Shown here: positions 43,588-56,747 of the stretch, in pieces
Position numbering within the stretch: the first letter of the stretch is position 1
Layout: the number at the start of each line of letters is the position of its first letter
Source: Kalmusia sp. IMI 367209
Lineage: Eukaryota; Ascomycota; Dothideomycetes; Pleosporales; Didymosphaeriaceae
DNA: 64,000 bases
Assembly: GCA_027946365.1 (NCBI GenBank)
Contig: JAPEUQ010000003.1
Location: 3,906,001-3,970,000, forward strand
Direction: 5' to 3'
Translations under genes and position numbers: made by a program
Notes under the pieces: model-generated
The model's input: the letters and a program-made list of their open reading frames with translations, nothing else
What the model was told of the DNA's origin: nothing
Database searches by the model: none

Positions 43588-44580
43588 TTAGGTATATGAG
43601 TATTAAGTCTTAACTCTAGATAGCTAGTCTAAAGGGGTTAGTGGTTAATTCTTATTATATATTATATTCTAAATTATATTACTAGAATATAGTTAGATTA
43701 TTTCTAGGGATAAAAATAAGGTTCACTCTATAATAGAATTTAATTTTTAACTACTTAATAATATAGATATATATTAATAAGATTTAGATAATAGAATATT
43801 ATAATAAGGATATTATAAAGTTACTATAGTATTAAGATATATTATACTAGAATTAATAGGGTCTAGTACGTTAAGAAAACTAAGTAAATAAGCTATATAA
43901 AATCTATACTATATATTTTCTTTAAAAAGTTAAGTATTATTTATTTAATACTATTAGAGTTATTCTTTTATTATTAATTCTAATATAAAGTATATACTAT
44001 TATTTATAACTAGATTTTATATAATAATACTTTAATTATAATAGTTTAAAAATAGCTCTAAGAGTTATATAAATAATAAGTAGAGTGATAAACCTTATCT
44101 ATAATTTTTAAAATAATAAAGATACTCTAATCTAATATATTAAAGAAAAATAATATATATATAACCTTAACTCTTCTTTAATACTAAAAGAATATATCTT
44201 AATTATTAAAAAAGGTATAATAAACTTTATACTCTATAATAGTTATATATCTTTAAGACTAAAATTATAAAACTTAAAAACTTAAATTAAACTTTTAGTC
44301 TAACTACTTTTTTACTAAAAGGCTAAAATCTAAAGTATTAATATATATAAATAGAATATATTAGGAATACTTCTACTAATATATAATAAATATATACTTA
44401 AATCTAAAAATCTAGCTAAATATAATAATAGAAATTTAAAAAAATATTATAAATTTTTTTATTTATATAAAATAGTATTTTATCTTCTACTATAAGAGTT
44501 CTTACTAGATATAGATAAAGTTATCTAGATAATATAATATTTAAAAGATAATTTTAAAAAGTTATAATATATATATTATA

Positions 44581-46421
44581 ACGTATTTTATAAGTGAGTC
44601 GTCAACCCAAGTGAGTTATTAATATTAAACTAGTATATCATCTACGCAATAATATCGCATAACGTATAATATATATATTAAAAATTCTAGTAAACTAATC
44701 TATTCTTTAGACTTATTACTATTTTTAGTATTATCTATTTCTACCTTATAGATGCGGGAGTTATATCCTTTCTTACTATAATACCTATAGTATTTTATAT
44801 TATATACTTTATATATAGGCCCTTTACTAGTATTACGCTCCCCACTTATCCTTTTAGTAATTAAGTCCTATATTTCCCTAACTATTAGGGTTTCCTCTAT
44901 TTAAATATATTTATATTTTTTAATTAATATTTTATGCTTATTAATTATACTTTATATACGTGTCTACCCCTCCTATAATAATACTATATTATATATAATC
45001 TACTACACGTCTTTACTTAATTATCTAATCTTTTATCTAATAAACTTATAGAGAACTTAGGATGATTTTAAATCCTTTATTAAATAAATATAGACTATAC
45101 TTTAATTTTACGCGTATTACGCGGTGTCTGCGCCTCCTATATACCTATATTAGTAATAATAGTACTAAAGTCTATAATCTTATATTAAGCTTTAATAGAA
45201 TAGCTTTTTAGGTTATATAAAACTAGTTTAGTACCTTTAAAGTCTACCTTAATATTCTCTATTATTAAAGATTATTTAAAAGCTAGCTTAAATACTTAGA
45301 GGAAGGTTTTTTACTAACAAAATATATATAATTATATACTAAAACTAAGATCTAGTCACTATACCTACGCTTTAATAACGTGAAGTAACTAACATTAAGA
45401 GGCTATAATAGATATAATAAATATAGAGATATATAGTAAAGGATAATATTCTTCTCCTTATAAAGATCTTAGAATTTAAGTAAGCTATAACTCTTATACC
45501 TATTAATTATAAGTAATTAGTATATACCTATAGCGCTTATCTTTATATACTTATTAAAGTACTTAACTAGATAAGAGTAAGCTAGTTATTTATCTAGTTA
45601 TTAGGGCTTACTTTAAGGACTTAATCATGTGGTAGGTCTTTAAACTATACATTAATAAGCACGCTACCCATAAAGATAATAAAGGGTAGAAGTAAATAAT
45701 CTATAACTTTAATACCTTAGATAATAGTAACCTACTTATAATTATCTAGCTAAATTATCTTCTTTCTTCTAGCTACTTCTAAACTAGTAATAACTATTTA
45801 TAATAAAATCTTATCTATTATAAATCTAGTCTTATTAAAGTTATAAATATTATTATTTATAATCCCCTATTTCTATTTTATCTCTTATATTAAGTCGAAC
45901 TAGCGCTAAATAGTTATAAAATTTTTATAGATAGCTTACTAATAGTTATATAGATAGCTCTAGTACTTCTAGAACTTAAAAGTCTATTTAATAAAATTAT
46001 TAATCTAGTTTTTGCCAATAGGGTTACTATCTTATAATCTAAGGAGTCTATCTACCATTTCTTATATATAAGACCTTAGAGGCGTAAAATCTTATTTAGA
46101 TAACTTAATTATCCTTTAGATTATAGTCTCCTCTTCTAGTTTTATTAGACGCTTTAAGTTTACTTTATAGTTATATTATATACGCTTTCTAGTATATTAG
46201 TTAATAAGAGTTCTTTTAAGGTATATTATATATATTTATAGCTTAATTTTTACTTTAAACGCGTTGCGCTTTAATATTAAAGATAATAAGTTATATATTA
46301 GCTTTAGTATAAGTCTTTAGGTTTATTATAATTAAGACATTACGTGATTATTATACGTAGGTGGTATATTAGTTTAGTATTAGTGACTCACTTGGGTTAA
46401 CAACTCACTTATAAAATACGT
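44581..46421 (-). mobile_element. Fot1/pogo-type Tc1-mariner DNA transposon, RIP-degraded
   Basis: 1841 bp with long terminal inverted repeats: the left end ACGTATTTTATAAGTGAGT followed by YGTYAACCCAAGTGAGT matches the reverse complement of the right end over more than 50 bp. A TA dinucleotide flanks both ends (44579-44580 and 46422-46423), the target duplication of this superfamily. On the minus strand around 45440-45560 a DDE_1 transposase remnant can be read with stops: …YFNKYIKISAIGIY, then LLIINRYKSYS in the place of the usual LLILDGHxSH, then KEKNII. The catalytic DGH is lost (D to N, H to Y), as RIP would do. The copy cannot be active. Confidence 0.88.
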
Positions 46422-47336
46422 TAAATATATCTTTAAGGTTAAGGGAAAGATATCTATCTAAAAATACTTTAAATAGTATATATTTAATTTACTTTTTAAT
46501 CTAGTAAATTATAGTTTAAAAATAATTATATATATATTACTAAGTATTAAAAGATTATACGTAGTTTTAAAAGATAGTAAACTAAAAAAGATAGTAATAG
46601 TTTTTTTCTACTTATTAATATAAAAGATATATTAAAGATAATAATAATAAAGATATTATATTTCTATTAAACTAATTAAATTATTAAGTAAGATTTAATA
46701 TACGCTCTAATCGAAAGTTATTTAACTTAAATAAAAAAAAAGAATATAATATATATATTATCTATTAAGGATAAACCTATTATAATAATAATTATATTAA
46801 GTTATAGTTTTCCTTTATTAATAAATTATTATAAATAGTAATCTCTCTATTTTATAATATTTTTCTTCTTCTCTATTAGATTAGGTATACTATATAAGTT
46901 ATATAATCTTATATTAATAACTATTATTTATATATTATCTAGCCTCTACTTTATCTATAAAAATATATATATTAAAATTAATTTTACTATCTAATCGTCT
47001 ACTACTACTAGTTCTACTATTTTTTTATAGATAATAATATATATATTAGAGCCCTTATAGATTTTATATAATATATATATAGAGTCTAGTTAAAAATAGC
47101 TATATTATATAAAGACTATAGAATTCTTTATTTAATCTATAAAATAATTAAAAGATAATATAAGAGAGAATAGTAGAAAACCCTATATTTAAATATAAAG
47201 TAGACGCTTAAGGTATATAAATTAGAATAGATAGTAATAGTAAATCTAAAGAATATAAATATAGTTATTTCTAATAAATATATAATATTATTATAAAGAT
47301 AGAAGTTTTAAAATATTATATATTAGATAAGTTATT

Positions 47337-47738
47337 TAATATTAATACTATTAGCTAATCTCTAGAGTTACTGTAAATCACTATATTAAATAGATAGTAT
47401 ATATATAACTATAAGCTATAATAATAAAGATAATTAAGAATTTTAGAGTAAAGATTACTATAATATTTTTTCTAATTACTATTAAAAACTATATTATATC
47501 TATCCTGTGTCCTCTCTATTTAAGATACTAAGGCCTATAATTTAAGCTAATACTATATAAGTCGTTAGCTTATTATTCTTTATTTTATTACTTAAGTAAA
47601 CCTAGTTAACTCTACTTTTATATATGAAGCTTTCTTTATTAATCTTATTTATAAAGCCGCGTTGGGATTTCTATAAATTATTATAAATTATTAAAGACTA
47701 CTAGAGACTTTTATAAACTATTATTAACTAGAGTAGAC
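47337..47738 (-). repeat. Copia LTR (3' LTR in element orientation)
   Basis: About 400 bp, aligned with 59477-59843. The end near 47738 is uncertain because this copy has about 40 bp (around 47690-47735) that the other lacks. Confidence 0.75.
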
Positions 47739-49813
47739 TGGTATATATTACTATTTTATCTAATATACCCCTTAACTTAAAATATCCTTAAGCTATTACT
47801 ATCGCCTTAATAACGTCTTTAATAACTTATAGTTATTCTTCTACTTTAGCTAGGCTTACGTTTCTTTCTAATAGTTTATCTTATATATCTATAAGTTTTA
47901 TTTAATTTAGAAACCTAATCTACTTATTTATTAGTAGTACCTTAGTTAAGCCATCTATAATCATTTCATTTAATAAAGTATATTTAATATTTATTTATTT
48001 TATAGAAACTTCCTATTAGAGCTAGTAATTATATATATTTATATATTAGAGCTTTATCTATAGCTAAGATATCTCTTTAGTTAATAGTTAAATAGTTTAC
48101 TTATTATCACATTTAATTATAATAGTTAATATTAATAGTTTTATAGCGATTTCCGTAAGTAGTTATATAATAAATAGTACTTTTTTATTACTTAAGATAG
48201 AGCTAGAAGTTTAGCCTCTATTATTAAGATAATAACTATATCTTATTTATTTACTTTTTATATAATTAGTCTACTAAATAGTTTAATTATATATTCCTAA
48301 GAGCTCTTTCGATCTAGGGTATTATCTATAAAAGAAGTATTATTTATAACCTCTAGGCCTTCTCTATTCTCTAGTTAAAGAGCTTATAATCTTATTTATA
48401 ATAGATATAAGAGAACTTAGTCTATTATATTATAATATTTTCTCTAGGTTGATTAGAAATCTGGCTAGTCGTAAGGTTATAAAAGTAATATCTAGTCTTA
48501 TAGTAACTATTATATATAAGAGAGATCTAATCTTTTATTAATATAAATTAATCTCTACTAAACTAGTAAATTCTATCTATAAGAGAAACTCTATTCTACT
48601 TATTAATATATTATATTTTATATTTATTTTGTTCGCTAATCGACTGATCTTATTAATATATAAGACTTAAGATAGTTAAGCTCTTTAATAAGATCTATCT
48701 TAAATAATTTTAATTCCTAAGAATTATTATAGGTTCTTATTTCCTATTAGGTATATTTCTTTATAAGCTCTTAAATTATTACTTCTATATCTACCTTTTA
48801 TCTTTATGGTAGGCTAGAATAATATTATCTATATAGAAGAATATAAATATTCCATCTTTAATTATATAATAGGCTTATAAGATATAGTTTTAAAACCTAT
48901 ACTTTATAAGAAAGATATAAATTAATGTTGTTATAATAGCGGTGATATTTATAGGCTATATAATATTTTATTAAGTTATAATATTATTTCTAGCTTAGTA
49001 TATCTATATAGTATTTTTATATAGATATCATAATTAATTTTATATATATAAAGGCGTTTATAATATTATATTAAATAAGTTCTAAATCTAGGTATGCTGT
49101 AATAGTTATTAGTATATAGAAAGACCTCTCTACTAGGGTTATAGTATATATATCTTATAAGGTAATATTTCTCTACTAGTCTCTTTATATTATAAGTTAT
49201 ATCTTATATTTTTATAATCTATAAAGCTTATTAACTTTATATATATATATCTATATATAGTTAAGTATCTAATATTCTATTAGCTTAATTTACTTTACTA
49301 GGACTTCTATCTAGAAGTTCATTTCCTAGTAACTACTTAAGTGTAATCTTTAGCTTCTTTAAATAGTTTATAAAGTAGATAATTTTCTAGCTTATTTCTT
49401 TAGGTTAGTGGTATAGGTAGCTAGCTATAATAAGACTTATTTCCTTTTAATAGAACTCTCTTTAGCTACGCCTTATCTAGAGTATCTCTATTAAGCTTTT
49501 TAAAGCCATCTACTTTAGTTCCTATTATAAAGATAGCTGCCTATAATTTTATCTTAAATAACTTTTATTATAGGTTAAGGTATTACTCTAGGTTTCCTAT
49601 TATCTACCTAGTAAGGAATGCTACTGGCGGAGAGGGTTAAAGGAGATATAAAATAATTCTTTTAATCTTTCTCTCTTAATAGTATTCTAGTAGTTCTTTA
49701 TTTTAAAAATTCTTATTAGTAGTTTTATCTTCGTGAAATGACTCCATTACTCTATAATCTAATGGTGTAGGGAGTTTAATTATTCTTATATATATAGTAA
49801 TTTCCTCTAATAT

Positions 49814-50214
49814 TGTAACGGGGCGGCCGTGAGGCTGTCTCAAAGGGGTTAATGGGAAATGAGGACATATAGGATTATATAGTCATAAGGGGTGAACGTT
49901 AATTAACTACTATAAGTATTAATTATTAATAGGGTTAATGGTAGTCTTCCGTAAGGAACTACTTATAAGAGAACTTAATAGATTAACGATGAGGATTACC
50001 GGTAGTCATCCATTATCTCTATATACTACTATTTAGAGTTGGCTCTACGGGCTCTATAGATAGAGCCTATAGAACCGTTATATAATTATATTATATATCT
50101 ATATTATACTTAGCATCACTTTCGTAATTATAATATTAGTTCTTCTAATTTTATTAGTTATTACTATTAATGTTATTATTGTCGTAATTCTATTATAGCG
50201 TAGTAGCCATAATA
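49814..50214 (-). repeat. Gypsy LTR (3' LTR in element orientation)
   Basis: 401 bp. It has one copy of an internal palindromic GGCTCTATAG/CTATAGAGCC segment (about 50040-50080). It keeps more GC (GGGCGGCCGTGAGG) than the partner LTR, so the two were mutated unequally. Confidence 0.9.
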
Positions 50215-53200
50215 TTATTTCCCCTCTTAGTTCTTTAGCCCGAAGAATATTCCATTATAGGGGTAAAATTATATTAGTGGGGTAATTTTTATTAATTTTT
50301 AGATTATTATTACCCTTTATACCTTTTTTATAAAATTACTAAACGTCTTATACTTACTAATAAAATTAGTCATCGCGGGTTTATTACTATGCCTTATTTT
50401 TAATATATTAGACTAAATTTGGATTATATTATTTCTCCTTATAATACTCTAAAAAGGCTGGCTTATAAGCCTTATATAAGATCTAGCGTTTAATATTCTT
50501 ATAACGTAAATAATATTTTAGTAGCTGAGAGTAAGTAATTTATCTAAGTGTTCTACCTTATACTAATTACTTATAGTGCGATCTGTTGGTCGTTCCTAAG
50601 TTAAAATTTAAGCTAAACTAAATGAGGCTAAGAAAGTCTAGAAGATAACGCTAGATATATTAGTTATCATTTATACCAGGGTAGCAAGGCTTCAAAAATA
50701 GAAAGAGTTTCTTAATAAATAGGAGGATTATTAGTTAGTGGTTCTAGAGGTGGAGTTAAATTAAAAAGAGGTAGATTTATAGACTACTAGCCTATAGGAT
50801 AGTCTAGAGGAGGTAGGAGTCAACTTAAGTATTATTTATACCTCTGGTAGTAACGTTATTCTTCCCTATTTATAGCTAGGTAGTCTAGGTCTTAGCCTAT
50901 TATCTTTTAGTTTTTTTTATAAGATTAGTTTAGCTAGTACTCCTCTAGCTTCTTAGGGTAGTTAAGGTTTTCTTTTAATTCCTAGATATTATTCTATAGG
51001 TTTCCGCTTTTGTCTATTCCGGCCTATCTAATCTGATAATAGTTCTTTCCATTCTAGTAGTAATAATCTATTATATATAAGACTTCCCATTCTTTTTTAT
51101 TTTTATACGTATCTACTTCATACACCGTGGGTTGCGTATCCTGAGGTGCCTTTTCTAATAGTGCCACATAGAAGATAGGGTGAATTTTTATAGATTCTAG
51201 TAGCTTTAATTAATACGTAACTAGTATAATTTGTTCTATTATCTTATATAGTCTAATTTTTAGGTAATTAAGTTTTCTAGAGGGTTATTTACTAGCTATA
51301 TTTTTTTATAGTAGCTAGACTTTCTCTTTTTTTTTTTAGTAGAGTAGGCGTAGCCTTTCGCTTATAATTATAATATTTCTTTATCTAGAGTTATAAGAAC
51401 GTGGCGTTATTCTTTAATATATTATATATTTATATAATTCTTTTTACCTAGTTTTCTTTATTAGTATTCTATAATTTTATTACTTTTAGTATCTAGTATG
51501 CTTTTAGTGTAAACCCATAATTTACGTAGAACGGCGTAACTCCTATAGCACTATATTATAAACTATTATAGATTAACTAGGTTATGGGGAGTAGTCCCAC
51601 CTAGTTATTTTATTAGTAGTTTAAGTAGTACCTAAGTATTATTCTACTATTTAATTTATGCGTTTAGTTTATTTATTTATTTGAGGGTGATATGCTATAG
51701 ATATACTATATTTAATTCTAATTAATCTAATTACTATTATCTATAGTTTTAAAGTAAATCTAACGTTCTAGTTTATAATAATCTTATCTAGTACCCCATA
51801 GTAGACTACTACTATTAATAAGAATCTAAAAGCTACTTATTCCGCTTTACTAATTTCCCTATATAAGAGAAAGTAACTATACTTCATTATTTTATTAATG
51901 ATTACCATAATTTTATTATATTCTACCCTATTATTAGGGTCCTTAGATTTTAGTAATTATATAATAAAATCTATTATTACCATTCCTCATAGTCGTTTAG
52001 GGTTTCACTAGTTAGAGTTCTTTATAGGATACGTATTATTCGGGTTTATTTCGATAATAATTAGTATAATTATAAAGAACTTTAGTAACTACTTATTTTA
52101 CTTTTAGAAAGTAGTAGCTTTATATAAGTTACTCTAGGTTCTTTTAATTCCCTAGTATTTATATGTTGGTGCTTTATAGAATTATCTAATAAACTCTTAT
52201 TATACTTTCTTAGAGATATAGATTTAATTAAAGACTTTTATTAGTCCTATCTTAGTGGTAATTCCTTCTAGTAGGTGGCTTAAGTCTTCTATCGCTTATT
52301 CTGTTTCCCATTAAATCCATTTCTCCCACTTACTAGTTTAAAGTTCTATTAAGGCTACTAGTTTAGGATAGTTATAGATTATATTTTCCTTATTATTATA
52401 TATTAGTAAAGTTACTGAGACTAGAATTATTCCTTATAAGTCTAGTCTTTTACTTAAGGCGTTAGTCCTTAGGTTATCCATTCCTTTAGTATAGATAATT
52501 TTAAAGTTAAATATAACTAACTATTCTACCTATTTAGTTTATTACTAATTTAGGACCTTAGTTATTATAAATCTAGTAAGATTTTTATAGTTTAAATAAA
52601 CTGGGATCTAGTATTTTACTCCTTAGAGATATATCCTCCATTCCTTAAATATTATAAATATGGCTAGTATTTCTTTATTATATATATTATAGTTTAACTC
52701 TGGTGGTTTCATCTTCTATAAATACTATAATATTCTACTAGATATTTTTATCTGTTTGGGGTCTCTCTAGAGTAGGTATACCCTAATGGTAAAGTTGGAT
52801 ACATTCATTTCTAGAATTATTAATAGGTATGGGTTAAAGATTTATAATACTAAATACTTTATAATTTTTTTTTTTAGGGTATCTATTACCATCGCGCATT
52901 CCTAAGTCTATTTAAAAGGGTATTCTTTTTATTAATTTTATTAAAGGGTTGGTTATTTTAGACTAATATGGAATGAACTTTCTATAAAAATTATAGAATC
53001 CTAAAAAGAATTATACTTTCTTAACATTCTTTAGTTCTAACTATTTAAGGATATTTTTAACCTTTGCTAGTTCTACCTTAATCCTTCCTGGTTCTATTAT
53101 ATATCCTAGGAAGGTAATTATGGTTATATTAAATTCATATTTTTAGAGCTTAAGGTAGAGTTTAGTATCCCTTATTTACTAAAGGACCTTACTTATCTAT

Positions 53201-56200
53201 TATTTATATTCTTCTGGTTTTTCCGAATAGATCAGGACGTCGTTAAGATAAGTTATAGCGTATTTTTCTAGATAGTCTCTAAGGATAGTATTTATTTACT
53301 ACTAAAAGAAGGCTAGTATATTTATAAGACTAAATGGCATTACATTCTATTTATATAGCCCTATTTTAGTATAGAAGGTTATCTTCTATTTATATCTTTT
53401 CTTTATCCTAATTTAGTAGTATGCGTTTTTTACGTCTAGCTGGGTGAAACGTTTAGCGTATCTTAATTAGTCCTAAAGATCTAATATTAAGAATAGAGAG
53501 TATTTATTTTTAATAGTAATATTATTTATTTTTTAGTAGTCTATATAAAACTATAGTATAGGATCGTCCTTTTTATAATAAATGTAACCCCATAGACTAC
53601 TAAGGAGGTGGATTCTTAAATATACCCTTAGGCTATATATTTAGTAATTATATTTTAGATGATTTCATCCTCCTATATCGTTGTCTTATAAATAGGTCCC
53701 TATATAGGTTATTTTCCTTCTATATAATTAATCTCGCAGTCCCATTCTGCGTATTCTAGTAGATAATCTAGTAGCTCCTAGAAGATTTCCTTATATTCCT
53801 AATAAATGTTAGGAATTCCTTCTTTCTAGACTCCTTATTTACTAAAAGATGATAAGGATATTCTATTTACTATTCCTACTAGTTAATCGTTGGGTTAACT
53901 TATTTTAGCCAGGGTAACCCAAGAATGACGTCCTGGAGGTTATTAATCTAGGTAATATCCATAGTTATATTCCTTATTTCTAATCCTTAGAATAGAAATA
54001 ATTCTTTCCTTATTTCCTTTATTATTTATTCCTGGAATGGTAACCTTTAATCCCTAAAAGGATATTAGGATTCCTTTTTATTAGGTTTATATTCCTTATT
54101 TTTATATAAATTCTTTAGAGATAAAGTTTTTATAGCTCCGCTATTAATTATTACCCTTATAGGCCATCTATAATACTCAGCCTCTAGTATTAGATAGATT
54201 CCTCTTATTCCCTTAAGGGTTTCCTTCTCTTTATACTAGTATTTAGTCTAGATCTTTTTTTCTATATGTTTTAGGTATTTATTTTCTGGATATTCATACT
54301 ATGGTCTTCCCATAACACATTTCATTAGTAGTAAAGGTCCTAGTATAAGGATAAGATATCCTTCTTATTTCTTTTTAGGGTACTATTTATATACTTCTTT
54401 TCTGGTGATAATATCGGTGTGGATCCCTAAAGACCTTAGTTAGATATATTTAATACTTTATTTTTAGTGCTAGGTACAATGAGCACTTATTACTAATATA
54501 TAAAACTTATAAGATTTTATAATATATAGAATGTTTTATATTTACTTAGGGTTATCTTTCTTATTGGATTCTTCTTCTATTACTATATTATGTTCCTAGA
54601 TTAGGATCTAATATTTTACTAGAATTTAGGTATATATACCTTATTAACCTATTTAACTTCTCTAGCTACGCTATACTATTCTAAGTTATTAAAAGATTTA
54701 TCTATTAGAATTTTATTTCGCTCTACCCACCTCTGGAAATCCATAAATTTAGTATTTTAAGGGTACTTAATTTTCCATTCCTTATATACCTCATGGACGT
54801 TCTATTCTAGTAAGGCCTATTTAAAGAATTTCCATTTTTTAATTATTTCCTAGAATAACTATAAACCTTAGAGTTAAGCTATTTACTATGCTAGTCTAGT
54901 AGGCTAGAAGTATTCTATCCCTCTAATTTAGATATTCTTTATGGGGGTATTATTTCCTTTTAAGCAATTAGGGATAAGTATAGCTTATCTTTCTCTAATT
55001 CTTTCTCTAACTTATTTATTCCTTCGGAGTTAGATTAATTATTAGGAATTTAGACGTCTTATTCTTTTTATTTATAGTAAGGTATTCTTTAGTCTATTTT
55101 AGCTAGTATCCCATAACCTCTTTTATACGTTTATGGGTATTATAGTCATTCTTTAAATACTTAGCCTAATAGATTACTTTATATTCCTAATTTCTAGCTA
55201 ACCGGTCCTTAGATTCCTTTTAGTTTCTTTCTCCTAGGCCCTTACCATTAGTATTTCTTTTATTAGGGTAGTTTTAGGCTATATGGCCTTTCTTTCCATA
55301 TCTAAAATATACTCCTTTTTTTTAAGCTAGTTCTTCTTTAGATCTATCTTACTATTATTCTAAGGCTTTCTATCTTCTCTATTAGCGTTAAGGATTATTA
55401 GGTCTTCTATATTAGAGTTAAGTTTAGACCTTTCTTTCGCCCCTTAACTATTTTCCTATTAATTATTTTACTTCTAAAGATATAATTCATTATCTATCTA
55501 GATAACCTATTAGATTATTATAGGGAATGTCGTGGTTTTTCCATATAAATTATCTTATAATGGATATCCTCTTTAGGCCCTCATAAAACCTAGTTATTAA
55601 GGCTCATTCTCCTAGTCTAATACTGAGGTGGTCAACTATTTAAATGTAGATATATAAGCTACCACTATCTTAGTTTAATATAGCTATAATAATCTTTATT
55701 TTATTATTTATTTAGTATCTATATTATTAAAGGTCCTATAGAGTTTCCGTTTAAAGTATTTATAACTTTAAAATATTAAGTTAGTCTCCGTTTTCTTCCA
55801 CTTTCTATATTTATATGGAAGTCTATTAGGAATCCATTAAACTAATTTATGGCTCATTCTATAAAGTAAATAATTATATAAGCCACCTTTACTTCTTCAG
55901 TTTCTAGGAAGTCGCGGTTTAAATCTAAGTATAAAGATATAAAAGTAAGAAATCCTTTTAGCTTACTTTAGGTTCTATTAAACTTCTTAAATTTTATTAG
56001 TTTAAGGGCGGTTTCGGAGTTATATTTTAATCTTATCTAGTTATTATTTTATTTCTCCTCCTTCTTCCCCTTCTTCTTCTTTTCCTTAGGCTACTAATAG
56101 GGCTTTAATCTATTTAACTATCTTATTATATACTTCCTTTTATTTCTTACTTTTATCTCTAAGATAATTAATTTATATTTTCATCTAAATATACTTTATA

Positions 56201-56310
56201 TCATTTATAGGTATCACCTTAAGTAATCCTAACGGAGTAGTAGATATCATTATTAGTAAAGATATAACCTAATATATTTATAGTAGGTCCTTAAGATATA
56301 ATCATTAAAG

Positions 56311-56747
56311 TGTAACGGGGTAGCTATAAGGCTATCTTAAAGGGGTTAAGTAGGAAATGAGGGCGTGTAGAGTTATATAGTTATAAGGGTAAACGTTAAT
56401 TAACTACTATAAATATTAATTACTAATAGGGTTAATGGTAGTCTTCCATAAGGAACTACTTATAAGAGAACTTAATAAATTAATAATGAGGATTACTAGT
56501 GGTTATCCGTTATCTCTATATACTACTATCTAGGGTTGGCTCTATGGGCTCTGTGGGCAGAGCCTACAGAGTTAGTTCTATAGGCTCTATAGATAGAGCC
56601 TATAGAGCCATCACGTAATTATATTATATATCTATATTATGCTTAGCATTACTTCCGTAATTATAATACTAGTCCTTTTAATCCTATTAGTTATTACTAT
56701 TAATACTATTATTGTCGTAATTCTGTTGCGGCGTAGTAGCCATAATA
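56311..56747 (-). repeat. Gypsy LTR (5' LTR in element orientation)
   Basis: 437 bp. It is 36 bp longer than its partner because the palindromic GGCTCTATGG…CAGAGCC segment is duplicated (about 56532-56612). Other differences from the partner are nearly all transitions. Confidence 0.9.

Larger units (their letters stand above)
49814..56747 (-). mobile_element. Ty3/Gypsy chromovirus-type LTR retrotransposon nested in the Copia element
   Basis: 6934 bp. LTRs begin TGTAACGGGG at 49814 and 56311 and end CATAATA at 50214 and 56747. The 5-bp target duplication AATAT is intact on both sides (49809-49813 and 56748-56752). On the minus strand one reads, in order, a CCHC zinc-knuckle remnant (YFRYGKKGHIA, about 55280-55310), the RT stretch NVMPFSLINILAFF and YLNDVLIYSE (53220-53345; normally YLDDILIYS), and a C-terminal chromodomain remnant (EWEVLYIIDYYY…AGIDKSGNL, about 50980-51090). 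A polypurine tract (AAGAGGGGAAATAA) abuts the left LTR. Many stops; inactive. Confidence 0.92.
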
